A DNA stretch of 61,542 nucleotides from Gemmatimonadota bacterium (GTDB lineage: Bacteria; Gemmatimonadota; Gemmatimonadetes; Gemmatimonadales; Gemmatimonadaceae): the NCBI GenBank assembly GCA_003223455.1, contig QHVE01000023.1:6832-68373 (forward strand), in the 5' to 3' direction. This document shows positions 1 to 8,784 of this stretch, in pieces. The notes under the pieces are model-generated. The model did no database searches and had not been told where the DNA came from. It saw only the letters and a list, made by a program, of their open reading frames with translations. Each line of letters begins with the position of its first letter. Within the stretch, counting starts at the first letter, position 1. A program made the position numbers and the translations under genes.

Positions 1-1
1 G

Positions 2-1012
2 GCAGCCAACCTCCCGGCCGAGGTCCGGATCACGCTCGACAGCGTGAAGGCCTATTCGCGAACGGAGGCGCGCGAGTATCTGACGCATCCCGAGTGGGAT
101 CTCGTATACGGCAGCGAAGCGTACGCGCGCTGGCTCGAGCAGGGGAAGCGACCGAGCGGGTTCCCGTACGTGAAGTCGGTCGGGACGTTCTGGCGATCGT
201 ACGGCGGAACCTACGACGCCGCCAAGGACCGCTACCGCGTGGACATGGGCACCCACGTCATGCTCAACGTCATCGGCGTGAGCACGGCGATCGAGTACGG
301 GCTCAAGGGACTGTACGAGAACACCCTGGGCCGTCTGACCGAATGGAACATGCCGGCGGGCGGCACGGCCGAGGACAAGTACTCCGCGAAGGTGGCGCGC
401 GAGTATGCGACGCTCATCGCCACGAAGGGCTGGTACGAGTTCGGCTTCATGCGCGCCTTCAAGGGGCTGTGGAGCGACGTGCCGCTCACGGGGCCCGGCC
501 TCCTGCGCAAGTGGGAGCGTCGGTTCGCCCTGAGCGGCGAGTACCTGGTGAAGGCGGCGTACGCGTCACTCATCGGCCTGGCGACGGCCGCCGGCTACAC
601 ACCGGACGAACTCACGCGGCACGTCGTCGCGGTCGGGTGGAGCGAGCCGCTGGACGCGTCGATCGGTGGGAATGCGCACTTCGCGAAGGTGCGCGATCTC
701 GACCGCGGCTACTCGCTGCTCTCGGTCGGCCGGTACGATCCGTACCGCGACGCCCTGCTCGCCCTGTCGGACCATGCCGACTGCGTGCGGATCGCCGAGA
801 TCAACGGATCCGAGCTGGTGACGATCGCCGGCACCGCCCCGGCGGAGTGGCGCACGCCGATGCGGACGTCCACGGTCGTGGCGTACCGACAGCCAGACGA
901 TCCGGCGCGGACACGGATGCTGCTGCGCGTGCAGGCGCGCGACCTGCTCGATGTGCTGCGCTCGCTCCGCGCCGGAGGGTCGTTCCGGGTGGAGCACATC
1001 TATGACTATTGA
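2..1012 (+). CDS. Unknown protein, 5' end cut by window edge
   Basis: The reading frame is open to the left edge, so the true start lies outside the window; the GTG at 44 is only the first possible internal start. About 336 residues are visible. The sequence is rich in Tyr and Trp and has no obvious signal peptide, membrane segment or catalytic motif in the visible part. A region of moderate hydrophobicity around the middle (HVMLNVIGVSTAIEYGLKG) may be a buried helix rather than a membrane span. I do not recognise the family. It ends 25 bases before the HAD phosphatase on the same strand, so the two may be cotranscribed. Confidence 0.75.
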   Translation, partial: AANLPAEVRITLDSVKAYSRTEAREYLTHPEWDLVYGSEAYARWLEQGKRPSGFPYVKSVGTFWRSYGGTYDAAKDRYRVDMGTHVMLNVIGVSTAIEYGLKGLYENTLGRLTEWNMPAGGTAEDKYSAKVAREYATLIATKGWYEFGFMRAFKGLWSDVPLTGPGLLRKWERRFALSGEYLVKAAYASLIGLATAAGYTPDELTRHVVAVGWSEPLDASIGGNAHFAKVRDLDRGYSLLSVGRYDPYRDALLALSDHADCVRIAEINGSELVTIAGTAPAEWRTPMRTSTVVAYRQPDDPARTRMLLRVQARDLLDVLRSLRAGGSFRVEHIYDY

Positions 1013-1037
1013 GCTCGGTGGTTCGGTGGTTTCGTAG

Positions 1038-1766
1038 ATGAGTAGCCGACAGAACATGTCCGAGAACGGATTGACGCTCACGCGGCCATCCGCCGTCGTC
1101 TGCGACATGGACGGCCTACTCGTCGACACCGAGCGCATGGAGCGCCGAGTGTGGAGCGAGGCAGCGCGCGATCACGGGGTCGAGCTGACCGACGAGCGGT
1201 TCGCCACCTTCATCGGACACTCGGGAGAGCGCAACGACCGGCTGCTGCTCGAGTACTTCGGCGCCTCGTTCGACATACCGGGCTTTCGCGCCAACTGTCA
1301 CCGCCGGATGCGCGTGCTGGTGGAGACGGAGGGCGTCGCGCTGCGGCCGGGCGCGCGCGAGTGGCTCGCATTCGTCAGGGACCTCGGCATCCGGCTCGGC
1401 CTCGCGACGTCGAGCGGGCCGGCGGCGGTGCGCGAGCGGCTCGGCGAGCTCCTGCCCCTGTTCGACGCCGTGGTGACGCGCGCCGATGTGGCGCACGGCA
1501 AGCCGCATCCGGATCTCTATCTCGAGGCGTCAGCGCGGCTCGGGGTGGCGCCGGCCGCCGCGCTCGCGGTGGAGGACTCGCCGGCGGGCACGCAGGCGGC
1601 GATCGCCGCGGGAATGCCGGTCGTCGTCGTCCCCGATCTCGTTCACCCGCCGCACGACGTCACGCCGCACGTAGCCGGCGTGTTCGACTCGCTCGACGCG
1701 CTGCGCGAGACGGCGGCGCGGCTGTGGGTCTCGTCACACGCATCCGATGGAGGCACGGGCGAGTAG
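1038..1766 (+). CDS. HAD-IA family phosphatase / phosphoglucomutase-like hydrolase
   Basis: A 242-residue haloacid dehalogenase superfamily protein. Motif I is CDMDGLLVDTE near residues 22-32, giving Asp23 as nucleophile and Asp25 as acid/base. Motif II is the ATSSG stretch, the motif III lysine is in HGKPHPD, and motif IV is EDSPAG. The cap lies between motifs I and II, as in class IA enzymes such as beta-phosphoglucomutase and YniC-type sugar phosphatases. It most likely acts on a cytoplasmic sugar phosphate; the substrate cannot be read from sequence. ATG 1038 gives a normal N-terminus about 14 residues before the first beta strand. Confidence 0.9.
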   Translation: MSSRQNMSENGLTLTRPSAVVCDMDGLLVDTERMERRVWSEAARDHGVELTDERFATFIGHSGERNDRLLLEYFGASFDIPGFRANCHRRMRVLVETEGVALRPGAREWLAFVRDLGIRLGLATSSGPAAVRERLGELLPLFDAVVTRADVAHGKPHPDLYLEASARLGVAPAAALAVEDSPAGTQAAIAAGMPVVVVPDLVHPPHDVTPHVAGVFDSLDALRETAARLWVSSHASDGGTGE

Positions 1767-1870
1767 GCACTCACGTGCCGACGAATCGCGCGCGCGAGTT
1801 TACAGCCCACGTCTCCGCTCCTACGTTTGTCCTCCCGGCGCTCGCGCCCAGTTCCTCCTGCCGCAGTCTC

Positions 1871-4300
1871 TTGGCCGATCAGATCCGACAGACCCTTCAG
1901 TCCGCGCTCGGCGCCGCGTACACGCTCGAGCGTGAGCTAGGCGGTGGCGGCATGTCGCGCGTGTTCGTCGCCGACGAAGAGGCCCTCGGCCGGAAGGTCG
2001 TCGTCAAGGTCGTCGCACCGGAGCTGGCAGAGGGGATGAGCGCGGAGCGGTTCGCGCGCGAGGTGAAGCTCGCGGCGCGACTGCAGCAGGCGAACATCGT
2101 CCCTGTGCTCTCGGCCGGTGCAACGGGCGGGATGCCGTACTACACGATGCCGTTCGTCGACGGGCTGTCGCTTCGCGCGCGCATCCAGCAGGGGCCCGTG
2201 CCCGTCGCCGAAGCCATGGGCATCCTGCGCGACGTGGCGCGCGCACTCGCGTACGCGCACTCGCAGGGGGTGGTACATCGCGACATCAAGCCGGAGAACA
2301 TCCTGTTGTCGGGCGGCGCGGCCGTGGTCACGGACTTCGGGATCGCCAAGGCGCTCTCGGCGTCGCGCACCTCGGTCGACGCAACCGCGGGTGCGACGCA
2401 GGGACTGACCCAGATCGGGACGTCGCTCGGGACACCGGCGTACATGGCGCCCGAGCAGGCGGTGGGCGACCCGAGCACCGACCATCGCGCGGACGTGTAC
2501 TCGTGGGGCGTCGTGGCGTGGGAGCTGCTCGCCGGCGCGCACCCGTTCGCCGACCGCGTCACGCCGCACGCGCTGATCGCCGCGCACGTGCGCGACGTTC
2601 CGCCATCGGTCGCCGACCGACGCGGCGACGTCCCTCCCACGCTCGGCGCACTGATCATGCGCTGCCTGGAGAAGGATCCGGCGCGGCGACCAGCATCGGC
2701 GAGCGAGCTGCTCGAGTCGCTCGACGCCGTCTCGACGCCGGTCGCTCCGTCCGCGGCATCGACGGCGAGCTCACGTCGCTGGCCGTTCGCGGCAGCGGCG
2801 GTGCTCGTCGTCGCGGCGGGAGGGGCCTGGCTCATGGGTCGGTCGCGAGCGGCCGCGCCAACGCTGTCCGCCGCGCCGGCAGCGAGCGCGAAGTCGCTCG
2901 CCGTGCTTCCCTTCGCTTCGGTCGGCGGGGACACGGCCAACGTGTACTTCGGCGAAGGGATCGCCGACGAGCTCACCACGGCGCTCGCGCGGCTGCCGGA
3001 GTTGCATCTCGCCGGACGCTCCTCGGCCGCGCGGTTCAAGCAACAGGGCGCGACCGCACAGGAGATCGGCTCCGCGCTCGGCGTCGGTGCGGTGCTCGAC
3101 GGGACGGTGCGCCGCGCCGGCGACCGCATTCGTGTGTCGGCCGAGCTGACGAGCACCACCGACGGACATGTTCTCTGGAGCGAGTCGTACGAGCGCGAGC
3201 TGAAGGACGTCTTCGCCGTACAGGACGACATCACGCGCAGCATCGTCGGCGCGCTGCAGGTGACGCTCGCCGGTGGCGCGTCGCCGAGCGAGGCCACGGC
3301 GCACGGCACGACGAATCTCGCGGCGTACGATCTGTACCTGCGCGGTCTGCGCCTCTATCGCAAGCGTGGCGCCGGCCTCGTACAGGCGGAGCAATACCTC
3401 ACCCAGGCGATCGCGCTCGACAGCAACTTCGCCCGCGCGTACGCCATGCTCGCGTCGGTGCTCTGCGTGACGCCGTACTACTCGCCGCAGACGATGCACG
3501 AGGTGCTCCCGCGAGCACGCGCGGCCGCGGAGCGCGCCGTCGCGCTCGATGCCACCCTCCCCGAGGCCCACGCCGCGCTCGGGCACGTGTACACCGAGGC
3601 GTTCGAGTGGCAGGACGCCGAGCGAGAGCTGCGTCGCGCGACGGCCCTCGGCCCCGGCAATGCCGAGCTCCATTTCCGTCTCGGATTCATGCTCTTCACG
3701 TCGGGGCGGATACACGAGGCGATCGCCGCCTTCGGTCAGGCCAGAGCACTGGACCCGTTCTACTCGATGGCCGCCGCCTACTCCGCCTGGTCGATGGCCC
3801 TCGCCGGCCGCAAGCAGGAGGCGGCGGCCGAGGCCCGTCGCGCGCTGGAGCTCGATCCCGCCAACGAGGCCATCGCCAACACGTATGACGGAGTGCTGAT
3901 CGACGTGGGCGACTCGGCTGAAGCCGTGTCGTTCGCGCGGCAGAGGGTTCCGGGGACGACCGACGTTCGGCGTCTGGGCTTCTACGGAATGGTGCTCGCG
4001 AAGGGCGGCGCGACGGACGAGGCGCGCGCGATCCTGCGCCGCGTCGAGGCGCTTCCGGACGGCACGTGGGGGAAGCTCTCGGCGCAGACCCGCCTCAATC
4101 TCGCGCTGGGCGATACGGCGCGCGCACTCACGGCGATGGAGCGCGCGGCAGCCGGCGACGGTGACCTCGTCCCAGCGGTGATCTTCGGCTCGCCGACCTT
4201 CGACGCCGTGCGCACGAGCGCTCGATTCCCCGCCGTGCTGCAGAAGTTCAACCTCGACGTGGCGCGGCTGACGGCGCCGGACGGCGGCCGCTCGCGGTGA
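1871..4300 (+). CDS. Membrane Ser/Thr kinase with TolB-like and TPR domains (1)
   Basis: About 809 residues. The order is a Hanks-type kinase domain (about 15-285, glycine loop GGGGMSRVF, HRD Asp near 138, DFG in TDFGIAK, APEQ), one membrane helix near 305-325, a TolB/FlgO-like domain (about 340-465, starting SLAVLPFASVGGD) and TPR repeats to about 745. The kinase should be cytoplasmic and the rest periplasmic. The frame is open far upstream, over the HAD gene, but that part is shadow. TTG 1871 begins the N-terminus typical of these kinases (ADQIRQTLQSALG); GTG 1775 is the alternative. The paralogue that follows starts 22 bases downstream, suggesting a tandem duplication. Confidence 0.88.
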   Translation: MADQIRQTLQSALGAAYTLERELGGGGMSRVFVADEEALGRKVVVKVVAPELAEGMSAERFAREVKLAARLQQANIVPVLSAGATGGMPYYTMPFVDGLSLRARIQQGPVPVAEAMGILRDVARALAYAHSQGVVHRDIKPENILLSGGAAVVTDFGIAKALSASRTSVDATAGATQGLTQIGTSLGTPAYMAPEQAVGDPSTDHRADVYSWGVVAWELLAGAHPFADRVTPHALIAAHVRDVPPSVADRRGDVPPTLGALIMRCLEKDPARRPASASELLESLDAVSTPVAPSAASTASSRRWPFAAAAVLVVAAGGAWLMGRSRAAAPTLSAAPAASAKSLAVLPFASVGGDTANVYFGEGIADELTTALARLPELHLAGRSSAARFKQQGATAQEIGSALGVGAVLDGTVRRAGDRIRVSAELTSTTDGHVLWSESYERELKDVFAVQDDITRSIVGALQVTLAGGASPSEATAHGTTNLAAYDLYLRGLRLYRKRGAGLVQAEQYLTQAIALDSNFARAYAMLASVLCVTPYYSPQTMHEVLPRARAAAERAVALDATLPEAHAALGHVYTEAFEWQDAERELRRATALGPGNAELHFRLGFMLFTSGRIHEAIAAFGQARALDPFYSMAAAYSAWSMALAGRKQEAAAEARRALELDPANEAIANTYDGVLIDVGDSAEAVSFARQRVPGTTDVRRLGFYGMVLAKGGATDEARAILRRVEALPDGTWGKLSAQTRLNLALGDTARALTAMERAAAGDGDLVPAVIFGSPTFDAVRTSARFPAVLQKFNLDVARLTAPDGGRSR

Positions 4301-4337
4301 GCGTCGCTCGCTTCGCACCGCAGTGCCGGCGCCGCAC

Positions 4338-6626
4338 GTGACCGACGAGCTGCGCGCACGGCTCGACGCGACGCTCGCGCCCGCGTACACGATCGTGCGC
4401 GAGCTCGGTGGCGGCGGCATGTCGCGCGTGTTCCTCGCCGAGGACATGCGACTCGGGCGACAGGTCGTCGTAAAGCTGCTGTCGCCCGAGCTCGGCGCCG
4501 GTGTGTCGGCCGACCGGTTCGAGCGGGAGATCCGGCTCGCGGCGCGCCTCCAGCATCCGCACATCGTCCCGCTGCTCACCGCGGGAGAGGTGGACGGCCT
4601 TCCCTACTACACGATGCCGTTCGTCGCGGGCGCGTCGCTGCGCGAGCGGCTGCAGGCGGGCCCGCTGCCGGCGCACGAGGCCCAGGCGATCCTGCGCGAC
4701 GTGGCGAAGGCGCTCGCGTACGCGCATCGCCAGGGGATCGTGCACCGGGACATCAAGCCCGAGAACGTGCTGCTGAGCGAGGGCTCGGCGGTCGTGACGG
4801 ACTTCGGGATCGCGCGCGCGATCAGCGCGGCCTCCACGGTGGCGGGGAGCGCGACGATCACGCAGCTCGGCACCCAGATCGGCACTCCCGCGTACATGGC
4901 GCCCGAGCAGGCAGCCGGCGACCCCGACGTGGATTTCCGCGCCGACCTCTACGCGTTCGGCGTGATGGCGTACGAGCTACTCGCCGGACGGCATCCGTTC
5001 TCCGAGCGACGCACGGCACACGCGCTCATCGTCGCGCACATGACGGAACAGCCCACACCGCTGGCGACGCTCACCTCCGAGGTGACCCCCTCGATGGAGA
5101 GCATCGTGATGCAGTGTCTCGGCAAGGATCCGCTCGAGCGACCGGCCAGCGCGTCCGACGTCGTCGCCGCGCTCGACGCGCCGCTCGGCGCACCGATGCC
5201 ACGTGTCGTCACGCCGCCGGCGGTGGCGCCCGCCGCGACGATCGCCGTTCTGCCGTTCGCGAACATGAGCGGCGACCCGGACAACGAGTACTTCAGCGAC
5301 GGGATCACCGACGACATCATCAGCGCGCTGACCCAGGTGCCGGGGCTTCGCGTCGCGGCGCGCGCGTCAGCGTTCTCGTACAAGGGAAGGAACGAGGCGC
5401 TCGGCACGATCGGCCGCACGCTGGGCGTCGCATCCGTGCTGCAGGGGAGCGTTCGGCGTGCGGGCAATCGCATTCGAGTCACCGCGCAGCTCATGAGCGC
5501 GCACGACGGCTTTCAGATGTGGAGCGAGCGGTTCGACCGAGAGCTCGACGACATCTTCGCCATCCAGGACGAGATCGCGCGGAGCATCGTCGAGCGCTCG
5601 GAGTTGACGCTCGGGCTCAAGCAGGCCGCGCCGCTCGTCGGCCGGCCGACCGACGACCTCCAGGCGTACGAGCTGTATCTCCGCGGCCGCGAGGCGGTGC
5701 AGCAGCGGACGCCGGCGTCGATGCGCCGAGCGCTGGATTTCTTCCAGCAGGCGATCGCACGAGATGCCCAGTTCGCGCGTGCGCACCTCGCGATCGCGGA
5801 GGCGTACATCGGCCTCGGCGTGTACCAGGCGATGCCACCACGAGAGGCGCGCGCGCAGGCCGAGGCCGCGATCGCGCGCGGGGTCGCCCTCAAGCCCGAT
5901 CTCGCCGCGGTGCCCTTCCTGCGCGCGCAGCTCAAGCTCTACCTCCGGCCCGACTGGCCGTCCGCGGGCGACGACCTCACCGAGTCGCTGCGTCGCGATC
6001 CGAACGACGCACTGGCCAACGTGTACATGGCCTACGTCCACGGGCTGCTCGGAGTCCGGAGCGAGCGCACGCGCTGGGCCGCACAGGCGGTGGCGCGCGA
6101 CCCGCTGTCCCCATTCGTGCGAGGCATCGCGGGGATGAGCCACTACGTGACGGGCGACTACGAGGCGGCGCTGCGTCTCTACGACGAAGGGCTCGCGCTC
6201 GACCCCAACTCCGTGCTGTGCCTGTGGCAGTCGGGGATGTCGCTCGACCGGCTGGGGTGCTTCGACGAATCACTGCGCCGCTTCGACCGCGCGGTGGACC
6301 TGAGCCGCGGCGCGGCGCTGATGCTCTCCTTCCGCCACCGCGCGCTGTTCCGGCTGGGACGGGTCGAGGAAGCGCGCAACGTCATGGCGTCGCTGCGCGA
6401 TCGCGCACGAACCGAGTACATCGGAGAGAGTGTGTGGCTCAGCGCGCTGCTGGACGGCGACGAGGACGAGATCGCCGCCGCAGTGCAGCTCAACATCGAT
6501 GCCGGAACCGGCCCGACCACGCTCTCCATGTCGGTCGATCGTGAGCTTGCGGCACAGTTGTCACACCCGCGGCTCGGCCCACTCGTGCGCCAGCTCTCGC
6601 TTCACGCGGAAAGGGCGTCCGGCTGA
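4338..6626 (+). CDS. Ser/Thr kinase with TolB-like and TPR domains (2), no membrane helix
   Basis: About 762 residues, a close paralogue of the preceding kinase. The kinase domain has GGGGMSRVF, HRDIKPENV (catalytic Asp near 137), TDFGIAR and MAPEQ. A TolB-like domain follows (TIAVLPFANMSGDPDNEYF) and then TPR-like repeats. Unlike its neighbour, the linker between kinase and TolB-like domains is a short Pro/Ala stretch with no hydrophobic span, so the protein looks fully cytoplasmic. GTG 4338 (TDELRARLDATL) matches the neighbour's N-terminus better than GTG 4323, which would add five residues. Kinase function is well supported; substrates are unknown. Confidence 0.88.
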   Translation: MTDELRARLDATLAPAYTIVRELGGGGMSRVFLAEDMRLGRQVVVKLLSPELGAGVSADRFEREIRLAARLQHPHIVPLLTAGEVDGLPYYTMPFVAGASLRERLQAGPLPAHEAQAILRDVAKALAYAHRQGIVHRDIKPENVLLSEGSAVVTDFGIARAISAASTVAGSATITQLGTQIGTPAYMAPEQAAGDPDVDFRADLYAFGVMAYELLAGRHPFSERRTAHALIVAHMTEQPTPLATLTSEVTPSMESIVMQCLGKDPLERPASASDVVAALDAPLGAPMPRVVTPPAVAPAATIAVLPFANMSGDPDNEYFSDGITDDIISALTQVPGLRVAARASAFSYKGRNEALGTIGRTLGVASVLQGSVRRAGNRIRVTAQLMSAHDGFQMWSERFDRELDDIFAIQDEIARSIVERSELTLGLKQAAPLVGRPTDDLQAYELYLRGREAVQQRTPASMRRALDFFQQAIARDAQFARAHLAIAEAYIGLGVYQAMPPREARAQAEAAIARGVALKPDLAAVPFLRAQLKLYLRPDWPSAGDDLTESLRRDPNDALANVYMAYVHGLLGVRSERTRWAAQAVARDPLSPFVRGIAGMSHYVTGDYEAALRLYDEGLALDPNSVLCLWQSGMSLDRLGCFDESLRRFDRAVDLSRGAALMLSFRHRALFRLGRVEEARNVMASLRDRARTEYIGESVWLSALLDGDEDEIAAAVQLNIDAGTGPTTLSMSVDRELAAQLSHPRLGPLVRQLSLHAERASG

Positions 6627-6635
6627 GTCGGCCCG

Positions 6636-6887
6636 CTACGGCGCGCGGCGCTCGGTGGGCCTGATGTCCCGGCGGCGCGACTGGTCGAGCAGCACGCAGT
6701 CCTTCTTCCCGGCGAGCACGCTGTCCGGCGCCTGACAGAGACGCCGTGCCGTCGCCGAATCCCACGTGACGGCGCGCGTGAGGGTCGGCGACTGGTCGCG
6801 ACGCAGTGCGCCGTGGCACGCGACTGCGAGCAGGGTGAGGCAGGCAGGCAGCACGCGCACGGATGTCCGTCCTCGAGCGTCGATCAT
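6636..6887 (-). CDS. Small putative lipoprotein
   Basis: An 83-residue protein with a basic N-terminus followed by a hydrophobic stretch and a lipobox-like LAVAC near residue 24, so it may be a lipoprotein. The mature part is about 60 residues, contains two more cysteines and resembles no family I know. It is convergent with kinase 2 (9-base gap) and divergent from the secreted protein that starts at 6962. The short length and high coding density in other frames leave some doubt. Confidence 0.5.
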   Translation of the reverse strand: MIDARGRTSVRVLPACLTLLAVACHGALRRDQSPTLTRAVTWDSATARRLCQAPDSVLAGKKDCVLLDQSRRRDIRPTERRAP

Positions 6888-6961
6888 GGCACTGATATGG
6901 TGATGCGGTGATGCGTCGGCAATACTCTGGCGTGGTCATCCCGGGCGGGATAAGGTCCAGC

Positions 6962-7777
6962 ATGCATGGACTCCGCGGCGCCCTGTGCGTCCTCGCGCTC
7001 GGCTGGTTCGCCCAGCCGACTGTGCCGGTCGCCCCCCGCGTCGCGCTCCGCGTCGGGTGCGACTCGCTGGTGCTCACGCACGCCACCGATCCCCTCGCCT
7101 ATCGCCAGCGCGGAGACCGCTGCGAGGGAGTGTACGGCCAGAAGGTGTCGGGGAGCTCGACGCTGCGCGTCGCCTCGCTCGTCGAGAGTCTCGAGGCGTT
7201 CGACGACAGCTCGTCTTCTCCACTGCTGATCGAGTGGACCGCGCCGACGGGAGCGCCCGTCGCGGTGCGTGCGTCGGCGATCCGGGCGGGGCTGTACTAC
7301 CGGATGGAGACGGCACGTCCGATAGCCGCACACAGCTTCTCGTGGCCTGCCGACGTGCGACGTCCGCTGCGCATCAGAAGCACCGACATCGGCGTCATCG
7401 GTGTGACGTCGATGACCCTGGGCGGCCGACCGCGCGACGTGCTCGTGCCACTGCGCATCAGCCAGCGTCGCCCGCCCACGCGCTCGTCGCGCTACCGGCT
7501 CACCCTGTGGCCGACGATCGGGCTCAGCGACGTCTTCCTGACCGTCGCCGCCACGGGGGCCGACGGAGCGCCGACACGTTATCTCCAGCGCGACGTGAAG
7601 CTCACATCCGGTCTCTATCCGGCGGAGCGCCCGATCGCCGTGCGATTGCCGGAGCTCGAGGAGCGCGGCGTCTATCTCGTGCGCGTTGCCGCGACACGAG
7701 AGGCGGGGGGCGGAGTCACGACGAGCTTCCTGCTCTATCATGCCGGACGCACGGGTGAGGGTCGGCAAGCACCATGA
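6962..7777 (+). CDS. Secreted protein of unknown function (first gene of coupled trio)
   Basis: About 271 residues beginning with a signal peptide (GALCVLALGWFAQP). The mature part is beta-rich with several short repeats of hydrophobic/charged alternation, consistent with beta-sandwich folding, but no named domain is evident. ATG 6962 has AAGG about 10 bases upstream and puts the signal peptide at the N-terminus; ATG 6908 would add 18 non-signal residues. Its stop overlaps the next start (ATGA at 7774), and that gene overlaps the protease-RCC1 gene in turn, so the three are very likely translated together and act in one envelope process. Confidence 0.8.
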   Translation: MHGLRGALCVLALGWFAQPTVPVAPRVALRVGCDSLVLTHATDPLAYRQRGDRCEGVYGQKVSGSSTLRVASLVESLEAFDDSSSSPLLIEWTAPTGAPVAVRASAIRAGLYYRMETARPIAAHSFSWPADVRRPLRIRSTDIGVIGVTSMTLGGRPRDVLVPLRISQRRPPTRSSRYRLTLWPTIGLSDVFLTVAATGADGAPTRYLQRDVKLTSGLYPAERPIAVRLPELEERGVYLVRVAATREAGGGVTTSFLLYHAGRTGEGRQAP

Positions 7778-8784
7778 CCGACGCCGTCGCCGCACGAGCG
7801 CCGTCACCCTCCGTCGCGGCGACGCCGAACCGCTGGCTCCCTGCCCTGGTCTTCTTCGTGACGCTCGTCGTCGCGAGCGTGCTGCTGTTCGTGCGCGTGT
7901 CGTCGACTTCGATCGAGCTCACCGGTACGTTCACCGGGCTTGGGTTCGTCTCCGAGCGACAGCAGCCACTCGGGCGCCCGATCCGCGTCTCGGCACTCGG
8001 TGCGGCGGGAGTGAAGGTCGCGGAGCTGCCGGAGGAGGTTCGCGCCGTCGACGCCACGGCACTGCGCGTCGCGGTCGACGAGTCGGGCGGCACTGGGAAG
8101 ACCGGCAGCATCGTCGTGGATCGGATCATGGTACCCGACGGAACGCAGGTATGGCTCGCGCGCACCGACGTACCGCGGCAGTATCGGCTCTCGCTGCGCG
8201 CCCCGTCGGCCGCGACGATCGAGGTGCACGCCGACGTCATGGGCGCCGTCAGCTTCGCTCCTTCGGCTTCCGCGCCGACGGCGACCGTGCTGCGCGCGCC
8301 GCGCGCCGTGGAGCTCGTGTCTTCGGGGGGCGCGCTCGATCTCGATCTCACCCTCGCGCAGGGAACGCCTGCACCGAGGTGGGAGCAGCTCGCGGTACGC
8401 GACCTCCGCCTGCATCGTGTGGAGGATCTGGCGGAGAGCGAGCGCCCGCTCGCGCGGCCCGTGTCGACGATCCAGTCCGGATCCCTCTACTTCGAGGCGC
8501 TCGGCGGCACGGAGCGCAAGCTGCGAGCGGGCGAGCTGCTCCGATTCGGCGCGGCGAGCGGAACCCTCCTCACGCTCGACCTGCGCGAGGACGGCATCGC
8601 GGCGACGTTTCAGGGCGACGTGCGCGAGATGCACTCGGGGTCGGGTGACGAGCCGCAGTCCCTCATGCCCACGCTGCTCGAGTGGCTGCGGAAGCGACAG
8701 GCGCTCTCGCTGCTCTGGGGGACGGCGATCTACCTGTCGGGGATCGCGTTGACGCTGCGCCGGTGGTGGAGAAAGCCCGAGTGA
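7774..8784 (+). CDS. Membrane protein anchored at both ends, unknown function
   Basis: A 336-residue protein with one membrane helix near residues 21-40 (ALVFFVTLVVASVLLFV) and another near the C-terminus (LLWGTAIYLSGIALTL), followed by a basic tail (RRWWRKPE). The roughly 270-residue part between them should lie in the periplasm and looks beta-rich. This topology fits a scaffold or receptor in the inner membrane. It overlaps the upstream secreted protein by ATGA and the downstream protease-RCC1 gene by GTGA. No family is recognised; the role is inferred only from the context. Confidence 0.82.
   Translation: MTDAVAARAPSPSVAATPNRWLPALVFFVTLVVASVLLFVRVSSTSIELTGTFTGLGFVSERQQPLGRPIRVSALGAAGVKVAELPEEVRAVDATALRVAVDESGGTGKTGSIVVDRIMVPDGTQVWLARTDVPRQYRLSLRAPSAATIEVHADVMGAVSFAPSASAPTATVLRAPRAVELVSSGGALDLDLTLAQGTPAPRWEQLAVRDLRLHRVEDLAESERPLARPVSTIQSGSLYFEALGGTERKLRAGELLRFGAASGTLLTLDLREDGIAATFQGDVREMHSGSGDEPQSLMPTLLEWLRKRQALSLLWGTAIYLSGIALTLRRWWRKPE

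Noticed and set aside
1151-1870. Long upstream extension of kinase 1 over the HAD gene
   Set aside because: Its sequence there is an Arg/Ala-rich shadow of the HAD phosphatase; the kinase N-terminus begins naturally at about 1871.
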